A DNA stretch of 64,000 nucleotides, from positions 186,001 through 250,000 of the forward strand of contig JAPDRQ010000007.1 in assembly GCA_030247915.1 (NCBI GenBank), written 5' to 3'. Under the pieces are notes generated by a model. The model had not been told where the DNA came from, did no database searches, and saw only the letters and a list, made by a program, of their open reading frames with translations. The number at the start of each line of letters is the position of its first letter. Within the stretch, counting starts at the first letter, position 1. Positions 22,630 to 33,818 of the stretch are shown here, piece after piece. This stretch comes from Neophaeococcomyces mojaviensis. Its lineage: Eukaryota > Ascomycota > Eurotiomycetes > Chaetothyriales. A program made the position numbers and the translations under genes.

Positions 22630-24459
22630 ATGGCACCAAGCAGAGGTGCTGGCGGTATCGTCATCTTCTCTGGCGGCTCCGCCGCAAACTCCCTTGTTGA
22701 TATTTTTGAATCTATCCGCCGTACCCGATCTTGCCCTCTCTCCTATATAATCCCCATCAGTGACAATGGTGGATCAACCTCCGAACTCATCCGTGTTTTC
22801 GGTGGGCCTGGAATCGGTGACGTGCGCTCTCGTCTCGTACGCCTCATCCCTACCCACCCATACAGTGCTGAACGCGAGGCCATCAGTCGGCTACTGAGTC
22901 ATCGACTCTCGGGTAATGATGGCAGAAATGCGCGGGGAGAGTGGAGTGAGATCGTGGATGGAACGAGTACGATGTGGAGAGGTATCAGCTCGGCGAAGAA
23001 GGAACTATTGAGGAGTTTTTTCAATTTGGTTAATTTGGAAATTCTGAAGAGGTCCAGGCCGCCGACTTCAACGTTTGATTTTCGGAGTGCGAGTATTGGG
23101 AATCTGTTTCTGACGGGGGCGCGACTCTTTAGCGGGAGTTTTGAAAGCGCTATTTACCTCCTCAGCGCAATTTGTGGGATTCCGGATGAAGAAGTCAGAG
23201 TCATCCCAAGTATCAATTCGAACTTTTCGCATCATATTGCGGCCGAGTTAGAAGATGGAAGTGTTATTGTGGGGCAGAATAGCATCAGTCATCCGGTATC
23301 GATGTTGGGGAAGACGAGAGGTGGAACAGTGGCAACGACGGAGGACAGACGATTCATACCGACACCGAACGGAGAAGTGGTGCTCGGAACGAAGGGAGAT
23401 GCTGAGATCGAAGGCTTACGACTCGGCGAAACCATGGAGGATGAGCAGCTTGCGCAAGAGGAAGAAGAGGTGGAGGAGCAGGAAGATGCCCATCCGCCAT
23501 TTACGTTGCCAACGTTGAGGACGAGTAACATTGCGTTCACCAAAGATGCTGGCGAGCTGGCGGAGTTGCCGGCAAGGATCAACAGGCTGTACTACGTCAA
23601 TTCATTCGGACAGGAGATTTTGCCGCCGGCGAACCCTAGGGCAGTTCATGCGGTGCAGAGTGCGCAGACCATTATTTACTCGATTGGCAGTCTATTCACT
23701 AGCATTGTACCAAACCTGGTGCTGAGAGGAATGGGCGAAGCTATGAGGCGAAGTCATGCTACAGCTAAGATACTCATCTTGAATGGCTGTCTTGACCGCG
23801 AAGTCGGTCCCGAGTCAGGCGAGAAACGGTTTACAGCTGTGGACTTCATCGACGCGCTCGTGAAAGCAGGTGAGCAGAGCCGGGGAATCGCCTGGTTGGC
23901 TAGACCACACGCAAGTACGGAGCTCGAGACAACAGACTCAGAGACAGAGATGGCAGGTCACCGCTCTATTTTCAGTCGACCTGCTCTGCAACGCGCAAAA
24001 TCCGATGGTCTAATGTTGACCAATAAAGGGTACGAGCGAACTCAGTTACTGCCTCCGCCAATGCTAGCTTCCGCTATGCCCTCTAGGACACCATCACCCG
24101 GCACTTCTCCTGAGCGAAGCGCAACTGCCATGCCCGTCACGCACAACTCTAGTTGGTCATCGAGCAAGCCGAGCTCGATCTACAAGCACTACGTAACACA
24201 TCTCATTCACTTGCCAAATTCGGACGGCACACCATATGTTGACTCGGAGCTACTATCAACGCAGTATGGGGTTAAGTCTGTGAGGGTGTACGGGAGGAGA
24301 AACGAGAACGGCCTAGGTATGCTTTATGATCCACGAGCGCTAAGGGGTGCGATTGAGGCAATTATCGGGGCAAGAGGCAACGCCCATGCAAATAGCAGTG
24401 AGAGTGAAGACAGGCCAAAGACATTTGAGAGAGGCAGGAGAAATACCGTTGAGCGGTAA
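22630..24459 (+). CDS. CofD/YvcK family protein (UPF0052)
   Basis: Single exon, 609 residues. It begins with the family's phosphate-binding start GGIVIFSGGSAANSLVDIF and the signature PISDNGGSTSELIRVFGGPGIGDVRSRL. SASIGNLFLTGARLFSGSFESAI and IPSINSNFSHHIAAELEDGSVIVGQNSIS follow. A conserved core resumes at RLYYVNSFGQEILPPANPRAVHAVQSAQTI, with GSLFTSIVPNLVLRG after it. CofD moves phospholactate onto a deazaflavin cofactor. YvcK controls cell wall and carbon metabolism in bacteria and binds UDP-sugars. Fungal members (yeast YNL011C type) have no settled function. The fungal copy carries acidic and Ser/Pro-rich insertions. It is convergent with the amidase gene; the stop codons are 46 bp apart. 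Confidence 0.88.
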   Translation: MAPSRGAGGIVIFSGGSAANSLVDIFESIRRTRSCPLSYIIPISDNGGSTSELIRVFGGPGIGDVRSRLVRLIPTHPYSAEREAISRLLSHRLSGNDGRNARGEWSEIVDGTSTMWRGISSAKKELLRSFFNLVNLEILKRSRPPTSTFDFRSASIGNLFLTGARLFSGSFESAIYLLSAICGIPDEEVRVIPSINSNFSHHIAAELEDGSVIVGQNSISHPVSMLGKTRGGTVATTEDRRFIPTPNGEVVLGTKGDAEIEGLRLGETMEDEQLAQEEEEVEEQEDAHPPFTLPTLRTSNIAFTKDAGELAELPARINRLYYVNSFGQEILPPANPRAVHAVQSAQTIIYSIGSLFTSIVPNLVLRGMGEAMRRSHATAKILILNGCLDREVGPESGEKRFTAVDFIDALVKAGEQSRGIAWLARPHASTELETTDSETEMAGHRSIFSRPALQRAKSDGLMLTNKGYERTQLLPPPMLASAMPSRTPSPGTSPERSATAMPVTHNSSWSSSKPSSIYKHYVTHLIHLPNSDGTPYVDSELLSTQYGVKSVRVYGRRNENGLGMLYDPRALRGAIEAIIGARGNAHANSSESEDRPKTFERGRRNTVER

Positions 24460-24505
24460 GCTTGAGTGGTTTTGCATTTGCTCGACCTCGACCATCAACC
24501 AGTCT

Positions 24506-26155
24506 TCAGGCAATTCTTTCGATGGGAATATTTTTCGCCAGCAAATTTCGGTATCTTGGGGTTGCACGTGGCCCTAGTGTCACATTTCGCAAGTCTTCGA
24601 TCGCACTTGCCCACTTGACAAGTTCAGCCTCACGCCAAGCAGAATGTTGAAGTGACAAGGATACCGGCATGCCTTTGGCATCGAGACCAATTGGGACACA
24701 AATGATCGGATATCCGGCTTGCGCAGCGTACTGCTGACCGATACCGCGTCGGTCACAGAAGATCAATGCATCAAGTTCAGATCGCGCACCGGTATCCGGA
24801 TCAGTGTATGAGAGTGCTGCATCGATCCCATTTTCTCTTGTTTGCTTTTGAATATGCTCAAGGGCAGAGTGATATGTGACATCCTTAACACCTTTTGTTT
24901 TTATAATCTCGTGAAAATTATCCTGGCCAGATGAGAAGGCAGGTAGCTCTCCCGGGTGAGGACCCTCAGTGCCAGCGTTCTGTTTGTTGTACTCGATGAG
25001 GTCTTCGATCGTCCGAACGGGTGTCTGATCTAATGAGTTGAGGTATGCATTAATACCGTTGTACGCATCGACCTTGACGACTGTCCACTCAGATTTATCA
25101 GCGTCACCATGTTCCCAGTTCCAGCCACCATCTGGAGCAATCCTTTCTTCTATACTGGGCAAATCGACCTCGACGATCGTAGCACCTGCGTCACGGATGA
25201 ATTGCAGCATCTCGTACGCTACAGCTTTGCAGTCTGGGGGACACAACTCCCAACACCTCTTGATCGGTAGACCGAAACGAGCACCTTTTAAGGCATTTCG
25301 CCCCGCAAGGTGTTGCATGAATGGCGCAGCCACACGGGAATGGTGGGTGAAAGGGTCATCATTGTCTTGCCCTATAAGTGCATCGAGACCTACCACTGCA
25401 TCTCTGACAGTCCTGCCAAAAGTGCCAACGGAGTCCAGGTTCTCACTGATAGGAATGACACCAGACCTTGAAGTCAGCCCAACAGTAGGCTTGATACCCA
25501 CTACCGATGCTATACTCGCAGGTCCTATGATAGAGGTATCTGTCTCAGTGCCGAGACTGATAGGCACCAGATTGGCGGATACTGCAACAGCCGAGCCCGA
25601 GCTCGAGCCAAAAGGCGTTTTGCGAAGATCAAAGGGGTTTCTCACCTGTCCACCCCGAGGACTATATCCCGTCGAGTAGGCCTTCGATCTCACCGAGGCC
25701 CACTCACTCATATTCGCATGCCCAAGGATGACGGCACCTTCTTCTCGCAGCCGCCGAACGACAAATGCGTCACGTGGAACGATACTGCCCAACAAGGCCC
25801 AGGAACCCGCTGTCGTCTGCATCGAGTCTTTGGTCGCGATATTGTCTTTAACTAGGACCGGTATGCCGTGGAGGCGACGGATTGCTGAGCCAGAAGCGCG
25901 TTGTTGGTCGAGATCGCGCGCGATGCTCAGTGCATCGGGGTTGGTCTCAATGACGGCTTCAACGTAAGGGTTAAGGGTTCTGATGCGTTGTAGGCAGTAT
26001 GCTGTGTAATCCTCGACTGTGAAATCGCTCTTGAGATAGTGACAGTGTAGATCAGCAATTGTGATCTCACTAACGTCGAAGCCTTTCAGCATCGACATCT
26101 GAACTTGAGATGGTACTTCATCATCCCCATCTCTCATACCTCCAGTCTGAACCAT
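24506..26155 (-). CDS. Amidase signature family hydrolase
   Basis: Single exon. I prefer ATG 26155 (MVQTGGMRDGDDEVPSQ, 549 residues) over ATG 26236: a TATTTAT element at about 26205 lies between them, and the second ATG has a good context (AACCATGG). Amidase signature marks: LHGIPVLVKDNIATKDSMQT supplies the catalytic Lys. GHANMSEWASVRSK and PFGSSSGSAVAVSANLVPIS supply the cis-Ser, and GTETDTSIIGPASIASVVGIKP supplies the nucleophilic Ser of the Ser-cisSer-Lys triad. DALIFCDRRGIGQQYAAQAGYP and GMPVSLSLQHSAWREAELV form the C-terminal part. It hydrolyses an unknown amide. The closest look is to fungal GatA-like amidases of secondary or nitrogen metabolism rather than mitochondrial GatA. Confidence 0.93.
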   Translation of the reverse strand: MVQTGGMRDGDDEVPSQVQMSMLKGFDVSEITIADLHCHYLKSDFTVEDYTAYCLQRIRTLNPYVEAVIETNPDALSIARDLDQQRASGSAIRRLHGIPVLVKDNIATKDSMQTTAGSWALLGSIVPRDAFVVRRLREEGAVILGHANMSEWASVRSKAYSTGYSPRGGQVRNPFDLRKTPFGSSSGSAVAVSANLVPISLGTETDTSIIGPASIASVVGIKPTVGLTSRSGVIPISENLDSVGTFGRTVRDAVVGLDALIGQDNDDPFTHHSRVAAPFMQHLAGRNALKGARFGLPIKRCWELCPPDCKAVAYEMLQFIRDAGATIVEVDLPSIEERIAPDGGWNWEHGDADKSEWTVVKVDAYNGINAYLNSLDQTPVRTIEDLIEYNKQNAGTEGPHPGELPAFSSGQDNFHEIIKTKGVKDVTYHSALEHIQKQTRENGIDAALSYTDPDTGARSELDALIFCDRRGIGQQYAAQAGYPIICVPIGLDAKGMPVSLSLQHSAWREAELVKWASAIEDLRNVTLGPRATPRYRNLLAKNIPIERIA

Positions 26156-26922
26156 GGTTCTTCTTGCACTGTTGAGTTGATTGTGCCTTCTGGTGAATTT
26201 CAATAAATACTTAAGTATTGCTGTTGCTTGATGCATAGACGCAAGGGCTCAGTAGGACTCATTGCATCTGGACCACGAATACATATACCTGACAAAGAAT
26301 CTTCTTTCGTCGCAATACTCACAAGCGCCAGTGCCGCAAGTGTCTTCAGCATCCATGACACTAATAAAACTTCGTCTTTTTGTCATTTCTTGAGCCGCAA
26401 AGCTTGGAGGGGGGAGCCGCTAGGGACCAAGCTGCACTCTAAATATTCACGAACAAGGCTAACTTTGTCAGGTTTAGGGGCGGTTATGCGATATTAATCC
26501 TTGTATGCAGTGTAACTTTCTCTTGTTTCACATCGTGTCAAGACTTAACTTTCAGTAGACTCTTGCCCATAGTATCACGTACGAAACTCTAAGTGCGTGG
26601 TGTCAGAAGCGACCGAGCTTCGGGAAATGCCTGGTCAGTACAAAGATGGGCCACGGGATGTTAGAGTGAATCTGCAGTGAGACGTAAATTAGGTGAGACA
26701 AAAGATACGCGCCAGACTAGCTTTACAACACTCGTTGCCAGATGAAACGCATACCTTGCGGAACTAGTTTAATTTCGGCTGCGTCTAACATGGGTCATGG
26801 GTGTTGTCGTCGGAGGACCGGTCGGTCATGGACAGGGAGCTTATGTGATGTAAACATTCAAAGATGAGCCCCGTTCATCAAGCTTTGAGCGATACTCGAC
26901 ACTGGCATGATATCGTTCAGAC
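26156..26922. other. Divergent intergenic region, about 770 bp
   Basis: Lies between the divergent amidase and MFS transporter genes. It contains the TATTTAT element of the amidase near 26205. No other gene is supported. Confidence 0.45.
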
Positions 26923-28549
26923 ATGGCAGGCTCAATTCAAAGTAGTTCAGCTAGTGAGGAGGTTGTATCGACAGAAATCCTGCAAAATGCGACAGCACCT
27001 ATCGAACTGGACACACTTCAAGTGTCGAGAGATGAACTCACAGCCTCTTCACCCTCACAACAGGACAGGAGATCCTCAAGAGGATCGATTGCGACCACAT
27101 ATCAGGTCGGACTCAAGTCTGCTTCACTGATCTCGAGCTCGAACCGCAATGGTGCCACGCCAAAACCTCCATTCAACGCAGACGCTTTCCATGAATCTGA
27201 GAATGTTGTCGAGCTCCAACCTATGGACAAGGGTTTTGGTGCTTGGAGCTATGTTGCTGCAGCCTTCGCAATGTATATTGTCGTTTGGGGCTTCCCTCAA
27301 GCCTTTCCCATATTCCAGACCTATCTCTCCACTGGTCCAACCGCTCGATATCCAGATTCACCAGCCATCAGACTACTAGCGCCGGGCTTACAAGACATTG
27401 AGGAAGGCATCATTTTTCCACTTCTGCCGACTGCCGCCAAATTTCGAAGGCTCTTAGTCATTATCGGTATTTTCATAATAACGATATCCCTGTTGTTGGC
27501 AAGCTATTGTGAAAAAGATTGGCAGATTGTGCTTACTCAAGGCGTCAGTTTCGGGATTGGCGGCATACTGCTCAATTTTGTGCATGTTTCGGTCTTCCCG
27601 GAATGGTTTGACAAGAAGAAAGGACAAGCAATGGGAATGGTGTGGATGGGTTGGCGCGTTGGTGCTCTTGCATTTCCGCTTATTTGCCAATGGCTTCTAC
27701 ATGAACATGGCTTTGAGCAATCTCTTCGTGTCCTCATCGCGCCTATGCTGAGTTTACTGGTGCCTTCAATACTGCTTCTTCGGGGAAGGTACCGTACGGC
27801 AGCAGTTACGAGCAAGCCCATGCTGCCGAGCGTGTCCAAACTTCAGGCGCTACGAGCACCCTCAGTCCTATACTGTTTGTTTGCGACTGTTCCATTCTTT
27901 TTGGTGGTCAATGTACCGAAGATGTTCATTACAACCTTTGCGGCAGATCTAGGCATGAGCGGCTCGGATCAGGCATTTGCGCTGGTGTTTCTTGTCCTCA
28001 GCGATATGCTCGGCACGTACCTTTGTGGCTACTTCAGCGACACATTCCACTACGAGGTCATGACAGCATCTCTCTCATTTGCAACTGCACTCTCACATAT
28101 CTTGGGTCTTGGTCTAGCTAGGAGCAGAGCTGGAGTTTATGTCTATGCCGCTACTGTCGGTCTTGCTAGTGGCGGTTTCAGCAATTGTCTTTACGGCTTC
28201 TTCGGAGATGCTGCGAATGGCAATGTGGAACTGTTCACAGCTATACACGGTCTCTTCAGTTTCTTTAGAGGTGCCGCAATACTGTCTGTTGGACCCGTGG
28301 GAGCAGAGCTTCTGCAAAGAGCACCTGTAATCGACACGACCGCGTTTGCCATTTCAAGGTATCAGGTAAGCCATCAATTTGCTCACTGTTACAATAGGAT
28401 GAGTACAGTGCTAACTCCTCATAAAATAGTATCTTTTGGTGTATTCTGCTGTTCTTAGCTTCGCAAGCGGCGGCCTAATCATCCTCAGATATGGGCTTCG
28501 TGTCAAAAAGGACGTCATGCGTAAGGAGGGTGCTTCAATAACTACTTGA
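26923..28549 (+). CDS. MFS transporter, monocarboxylate-transporter-like
   Basis: Two exons: 26923-28365 and 28430-28549. The 64-bp intron has a GTAAGC donor, GTGCTAACTC branch site and TAG acceptor. The product is 520 residues. A 100-residue polar Ser/Thr-rich N-terminus is followed by the helix-1 start DKGFGAWSYVAAAFAMYIVVWGFPQAF. GPTARYPDSPAIRLLAPGLQDIEEGIIF, GVSFGIGGILLNFVHVSVFPEWFDKKKGQAMG, and MGWRVGALAFPLICQWLL follow. Central loop and helices 7-12 contain FFLVVNVPKMFITTFAADLG and GFFGDAANGNVELFTAIHG. The last exon adds YLLVYSAVLSFASGGLIILRYG. Fungal members of this MCT-like group are mostly uncharacterised. The substrate is unknown. Confidence 0.88.
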
Positions 28550-28922
28550 AAATGCTTATGAAGAACTGTCTTTACGATGCTGGCTTCTCATCAGTTATTT
28601 TTCCCATGCAAACGATCGTCATTGAACCGGAGAGCAATACCTTGTGGCTTGTCTCATCACTAGCGTGGGCCTAATTGTGGAGAAGTGCTGAAACTTACTT
28701 AGCGCTTCGCCTCTCGAAGACCCCCCTTTAATCATCCAGAAGCTAATTAAGTAGCAAGCGGCTCACGAGTCTGAAACTAGGTGTTTATCTAGTCCCACTG
28801 GTGTTTCTGCTAGCCAAAGTTCTAATAATAGTGTTGTCAACTATCCTCTTCATGCAGAGGATCAATATACACTCATCATAGCACCAAGCTCGGCTGATAC
28901 CATTCAGCTTAACTCGACCAAG
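28550..28922. other. Intergenic region, about 370 bp
   Basis: AT-rich spacer between the MCT-like and second CorA-like genes on the same strand. No gene is supported. Confidence 0.45.
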
Positions 28923-30292
28923 ATGAAAGGCCCCGGTAATAGGAACACTCAGTCAAATTATTTTCCTTATGACGAAGAAAGTTTGTTAAGCACTCCGAGA
29001 TCAAGCTTCGACCACACAAATTCCGAGAAGGTTGGATGTGACATATCGGTATTCGACGAATCTCTTTCCTCAACGGCAAGCCTGGTGAATGACTACGCGC
29101 AAGGTGCAACATTCAGAATACCACATGACGGGCCAGACAACTTGTCTGTGGCGCTTGAATCATGTCTTCAAGCTAGAGATAATCACAAGACCCGCTGGAT
29201 TCACCTGAACGGCTCCTCAAAAGCAGTGCTTGACAATCTCTCAGTTCACTATCTCGACAACCATGGATGCTTGGAGCCACAGGATATTCTTGAGCAATCG
29301 ATCGGAGGGCCGATTAGATGCCAGAATGGACGACACTTTGTCTGGGCACAGCTGCCTATATGGTCTGCCTCTCAAGACGATGAACGGCGACATATTGAAC
29401 AGTGCTTTTTCAAGATTGTCGTTTGCTTACCAACCCCAACTGAAGCTGGAACAGTCATTACGAATCTGACTGGCAAACCTACCGTGGTCGACCGTGTCAG
29501 CCGTATGTTGACCACTGATCTTCTTGGAGATCATGCCATGGGTTCCGAGGCGCTGAGCTGCGTCTGGGTTCTAGCATTCTCCATCACGCGAGCACTTGTT
29601 GCGCAACTCAACACTGCCCTGAAGACATTCGATCCGCTGCATACAGGTCAGAGCGTCGTGCCTAGCATGAATCAGTTACCTGCTATGCTCAAGCAAGCAA
29701 GCAAACTCACACACATCGAACGCTACCTCGCCGGCATTGGCGAGGTCGTCGAGTTTTTCGATGCAGTCAAGTTATTCCAGGAATCACAGGGGTCTGGAAA
29801 GCGTGAGGATGCGTTACAACACTGCTACTCAGCTATATCGCCGCGCTCGGGTCTCGAGTCAACAATCACAAAGCACAGGCTCGAACACGCGCGAGAACTC
29901 TGCCATTCACACACCAAGCAGCACCAAAACCAGATGCAAATGGTATACCGACTCCCCTCTTCCTACCAAATAACATAAAGACTAACCCTCTACAGATGCT
30001 CTCGCACAGCACAGCAACGATAGCCGACAAGCTCGAAAACGGCAGCAAAATCGCAGAACGCATAGCCGCCGTCGGTGTGGTCCTGGCTGCAATATCCGGG
30101 TTGACATCACCATTGGCACTCCTCACAGGATACTTCGGCATGAACGTTAGCGAGCTCGTCGACGGAGGCCAATCGAATTTATACGAGTTTTGGAAGGTTG
30201 CAACGCCCGTGCTTGCATTTTCAGTTATGGTGCTGGGTGTCTTGGTTCTCAGGGTCGTGGCGAGTCTGAAGACATCGGCGAAAGGCGGGTGA
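28923..30292 (+). CDS. CorA-like membrane protein (divergent fungal member)
   Basis: Two exons: 28923-29942 and 29996-30292. The 53-bp intron has a GTATAC donor, GACTAACC branch site and CAG acceptor. The product is 438 residues. The N-terminal 300 residues are soluble and diverged. RWIHLNGSSKAVLDNLSVHY resembles the start of the CorA funnel. The last exon carries the two-helix pore unit: GVVLAAISGLTSPLALLTGYFGMN (GMN at residues 388-390), then a short acidic loop and the second helix VLAFSVMVLGVLVLRVV. Such divergent CorA-like proteins are multiplied in plant-associated ascomycetes, and transport of Mg2+ is not assured. It differs strongly from the conserved CorA at 15379-17442. Confidence 0.85.
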
Positions 30293-31286
30293 GAACCGAT
30301 CCGGGGTCAAAGAATGACGATAGGCATAGAACTGTTTACAGAGACACCAGCATTTTGGTACCAGGGTGAAAACAGCACGCGATTGGAGAAGAAAGGTCTC
30401 TTAGTAGGATGAGTGGGCCAAAACTGTCACGCTTGGAACACAACTAAGTTGGAATTGGGATCCACCCATGTGAAGAATGAAAAGCATCGCAAACGGAGGT
30501 GCGCACTCTGTGGAAAAACATGCAAAATTTCCCTGGCTCCGGAGACAATTGGTGGGCACAAGATGTGAAGAGTGTGCTAAATGGGAGAAAACGGTACTAA
30601 AACCAGGTCTAGAAAAGAAGGGATCGAAGCCTTCCTCTCCGAAAGCGAAAGAGAAATGGGCCGAAAGACTTGTTCACATACGCGGTCTCTGGGGTACCTC
30701 CACAGGATGAGCAAGAGGAACACACATCGATGGATTGAAACCGGGATGAATGATGTGAAACTGGCGACTACTGCTTAGAAGAAGAGGTGTAGCTTGCCGA
30801 GGTCAGGGTGCAGTTCTCAAAACTGGCAAGTGTTCGAGGTAGAGGGTGGGACGTGTCGGGAACGGGATTGCGTAAGACAGATGTGGAGCAGAATAGTTGA
30901 GATACGGTGTGGCATTTTTTCCGACTGGGCCGTTTCAACAAGATCTGGCTGATTGAACTGAGGGAATAGTGGGCTCAAGAGTGGACGAATGAGTGCTTTG
31001 AGAATAAGAGGGCAATACTTTGGGGGTGGTAGAACGTCATTCACAACAGGCATGTGAAGACCTGTTGTTCACGATCTTGGGCTGTTGACCACGAGGACGA
31101 ACGAAACAAAAATCCATGTGGATGCCATTGCAGTTTTCGAAAGTGTAGATTCCGCTATTAAACAAATTTTCTGCCAGTTGGCAGCACGCTATAAATATTT
31201 CGCTTGAACGCAGCACAGAATTGAAACAGTCAATGTATGGGTGGCTGTCCTATGCGGAGCATTTTCGACCTCACTTGTCCCTCCTT
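30293..31286. other. Intergenic region, about 1 kb
   Basis: Convergent region between the CorA-like gene and EDC3. Short open frames, such as one at 30477-30710 with a CxxC pair, show no family resemblance. No gene is supported. Confidence 0.45.
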
Positions 31287-33462
31287 TCAAGCACTGACCA
31301 ACTTCAATGGCACTACCCACTCATTGCCAAACTCGATGCCCTGCTTCCTCCTCGATCCATTTCGCTGCCAGGCAACGTGACTTATGCCGACGTCAGCAAC
31401 ACAGACTGCCCACTTTGTATGATCAACTTGACTCTGTGGAATGTGATGATGGTCGCCTGCCATGAACGCCAGCAGGCCTGCCTTAGGCGCGCCTAGACAC
31501 ACGATCCGACTGCTGTTCATGACTAGAGGGTGACCATCGGCTTCGGCTATTATGCCTGATGTTGCGGATAGTCCGGAGGGTACATCGATGCTCAGTATTA
31601 GTGTCCCTGTACCCGAGTCTGATTTGTGTTTACTGATGAACAGATTAGCCCATTTAATCATGCTAAAAACAGCTGCTTGATCGTCAGTGCGCAGTTCATC
31701 GAAGGCGTGGTGAACGCCAAGCAACCCATCAACGATAAAGTCTGGAGGTTGTACGGCTGTCTTCTCGGAAGTTACTGTTGCGCCATTTGCTAGTTTCGCC
31801 TGGTAGTCCTCCCACCGCTCAAGATGGCCTAGACTGAGTTTGTAGGTCTTTAGTTGTTTTTTCACGAGCTCGAGAAGTTGGTCTTCACCTCGTTCCAGGC
31901 CGACTATGCAGACTGTGACACGGAGCCGACGGTTTCGAAGGTGACGTGCGGCTGCAAGAGCTCGTGCTGCGGATTTGTGGTTGCCTAGGAGGAAGAGGAC
32001 ATTCTTGGGTTCTGCTAGTTGCAACTGCGTAGTTGTGGCTTCGGCTGAGGACGAGACTGAGAGTGAGGAGGATTTGAGTATTGCCTCGGCGATTGAGCGT
32101 CCAGCGTTCTCGGTGAGCATGTCTTCTGTCAGGCCCAGCTCGGATGTGCATAACTGTTCGACCTCGAGCATTTGCAAAGGTGATACTGTATGACACGGCT
32201 TGCTGTTAGAGGCAATCCTGAACGACGCCCGGATGCCAGAAATAGACCCATTCAGAGGTGAGCCGGTCGGCATTCGTGTCAAGGGTCGGGGAGAAGGCTC
32301 CTTGCGATCAAGGTGGTTTGGCATCGTGCTGCCTTTCCTTGACTGTAGTGGCCGCCTCGACCCTGCCCGCCTCGAATTCCGGCCACTGCTGTAATGGTCA
32401 TCCTTCACAACCTCGTCTTCCGTTTCACCAGCCTCCGACTTCCATCTGCTGGCGTCATGTGGATCTGGTACGTCAAGCACATTCTCTGTGTAGTGCAGAT
32501 TCCGACCACCGTTCGTGCCCGGGCGTGGTTTTGTCCGGTTGAAGCTCACAAGACGGTCTTCATCCGCTGTGGTATCATCGCGGCGAATATCGTCGAAGAC
32601 TTTACGCTTGTCGAACTTGGACAAGTTTTCAGCAAAATCGAATTCACCCATTTCTGCAATATCCGTCGCTTCCTCAGTGGCCCAGCCGTTTGGATCTTCA
32701 GCTGCTTGTCTCCCTCGCTGTTTACGTGTTTGTCGTGGTTTCTCTTCAATCAAGGGTGTATTCCTCCAACCTCGACCTTTGCCTGGCTTCTTGTTCTTAA
32801 CTGGCAGGTTGACGTCTCTCAAGTCTATTATGCCAGGCCCTGTCTGCGATTTCCTCTTCTCCTGCTTGCTGGTTTCAGTCTGTGCTTTCGTATCCTTGAC
32901 AGCCAGGGCATCGAACGGTTCGGTTAGGGTTGCTGTGGCCGCCGAATCTCTTCTTGTTGCTTTCCTTGTGGTTGCAATACTGGAAATGGAGCTCTGCCCT
33001 CGCAGTGTTTGGTGTGTAAGTGGTCGCCCTGGGCTGGGCACCATACCATCAGCAATCATGATTGGGGAGACTGGCGTCTGGGGTATGGGGGATTGGTTCT
33101 GTGGTGGTCGGGCATGTCTGGTGTAGCTGAGAATAGCCGGGTCAACGAAGGCGGTGCTAGGGAGTTGCGACTGCTGTTGAGGAGCCGCTGTAGGCGTGAG
33201 GAGCTCATCTTCTTTTGGTGCCGGTGCTATTTCAAGATCTGCAATGTTCGACGATTCCAGGGCATAAGAAGGGAGCCGTTGCCCACTAGAGCGGAAGTGT
33301 ACTATTCATGTCAGCATGTTGTATTTGATGCTGAACACTCTACACACCATCTCGCAGGAACAGCTTTTGATTTATCACATCCGAAACAACTCCATCAATT
33401 TGAGCGTCGGGAGGATTTCTGAGGGTCACAAGGATAGAATAGCCAATGAATTCGTTAGCCAT
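31287..33462 (-). CDS. EDC3: Enhancer of mRNA decapping 3 (Edc3)
   Basis: Two exons: 33348-33462 and 31287-33301. The 46-bp intron has a GTGTGT donor, a GCTGAC branch site and TAG acceptor. The product is 709 residues. The first exon starts MANEFIGYSILVTLRNPP, and the join gives LFLRDVHFRSSGQRLPSY, the LSm domain, with strong conservation across the junction. A long disordered region contains the FDF motif (MGEFDFAENLSKFDKRKVF, FDF at residues 259-261), which binds the DEAD-box helicase Dhh1/DDX6. The C-terminal third is a YjeF_N Rossmann domain (LTENAGRSIAEAIL, VLFLLGNHKSAARAL, DFIVDGLLGVHHAFDEL, ILSIDVPSGLSATSG) that dimerises and drives P-body formation. Edc3 stimulates Dcp2 decapping in the cytoplasm. 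Confidence 0.94.
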
Positions 33463-33818
33463 ATTGCGAACTGTTCAGGGTGGTTGCATGTTAGGGCAGG
33501 TGACTGAGGGATGAGAGGCTGAAATTGCGGAAGTTGCTCTCCGAGCTTAGAACAACAGCAACAATAGGAACAATAAGTCAGAGCAGGAAACAAGTAGCGT
33601 CCCAAAGAAAACTCTCAAGAATTGTAGAAACGTTCGGGTATTTTTTTGGTCAAGTGCTCTACCTGCCCATGCAGCGCGACGCTATTCGACGTCATGGGGC
33701 TTAAGATGCAGGATCTACAGAACACGATGCCGCATGAAGAAATGCATGAAGAAATGCATTCCTTAGCATATCATTCTGTCAATCTATCAATCTAAAGTGA
33801 TGTTGGCGCGACTCTTGT
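33463..33818. other. Intergenic region, about 360 bp
   Basis: Lies between EDC3 (5' side) and PIF1 (3' side), both on the minus strand. It contains a tandem duplication (33732-33755) listed separately. Confidence 0.45.
33732..33755. repeat. Perfect tandem duplication, 12 bp x 2
   Basis: The unit GCATGAAGAAAT occurs twice in direct tandem, followed by a further GCATT. It lies just downstream of the PIF1 stop codon. Probably a slippage product. Confidence 0.8.
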
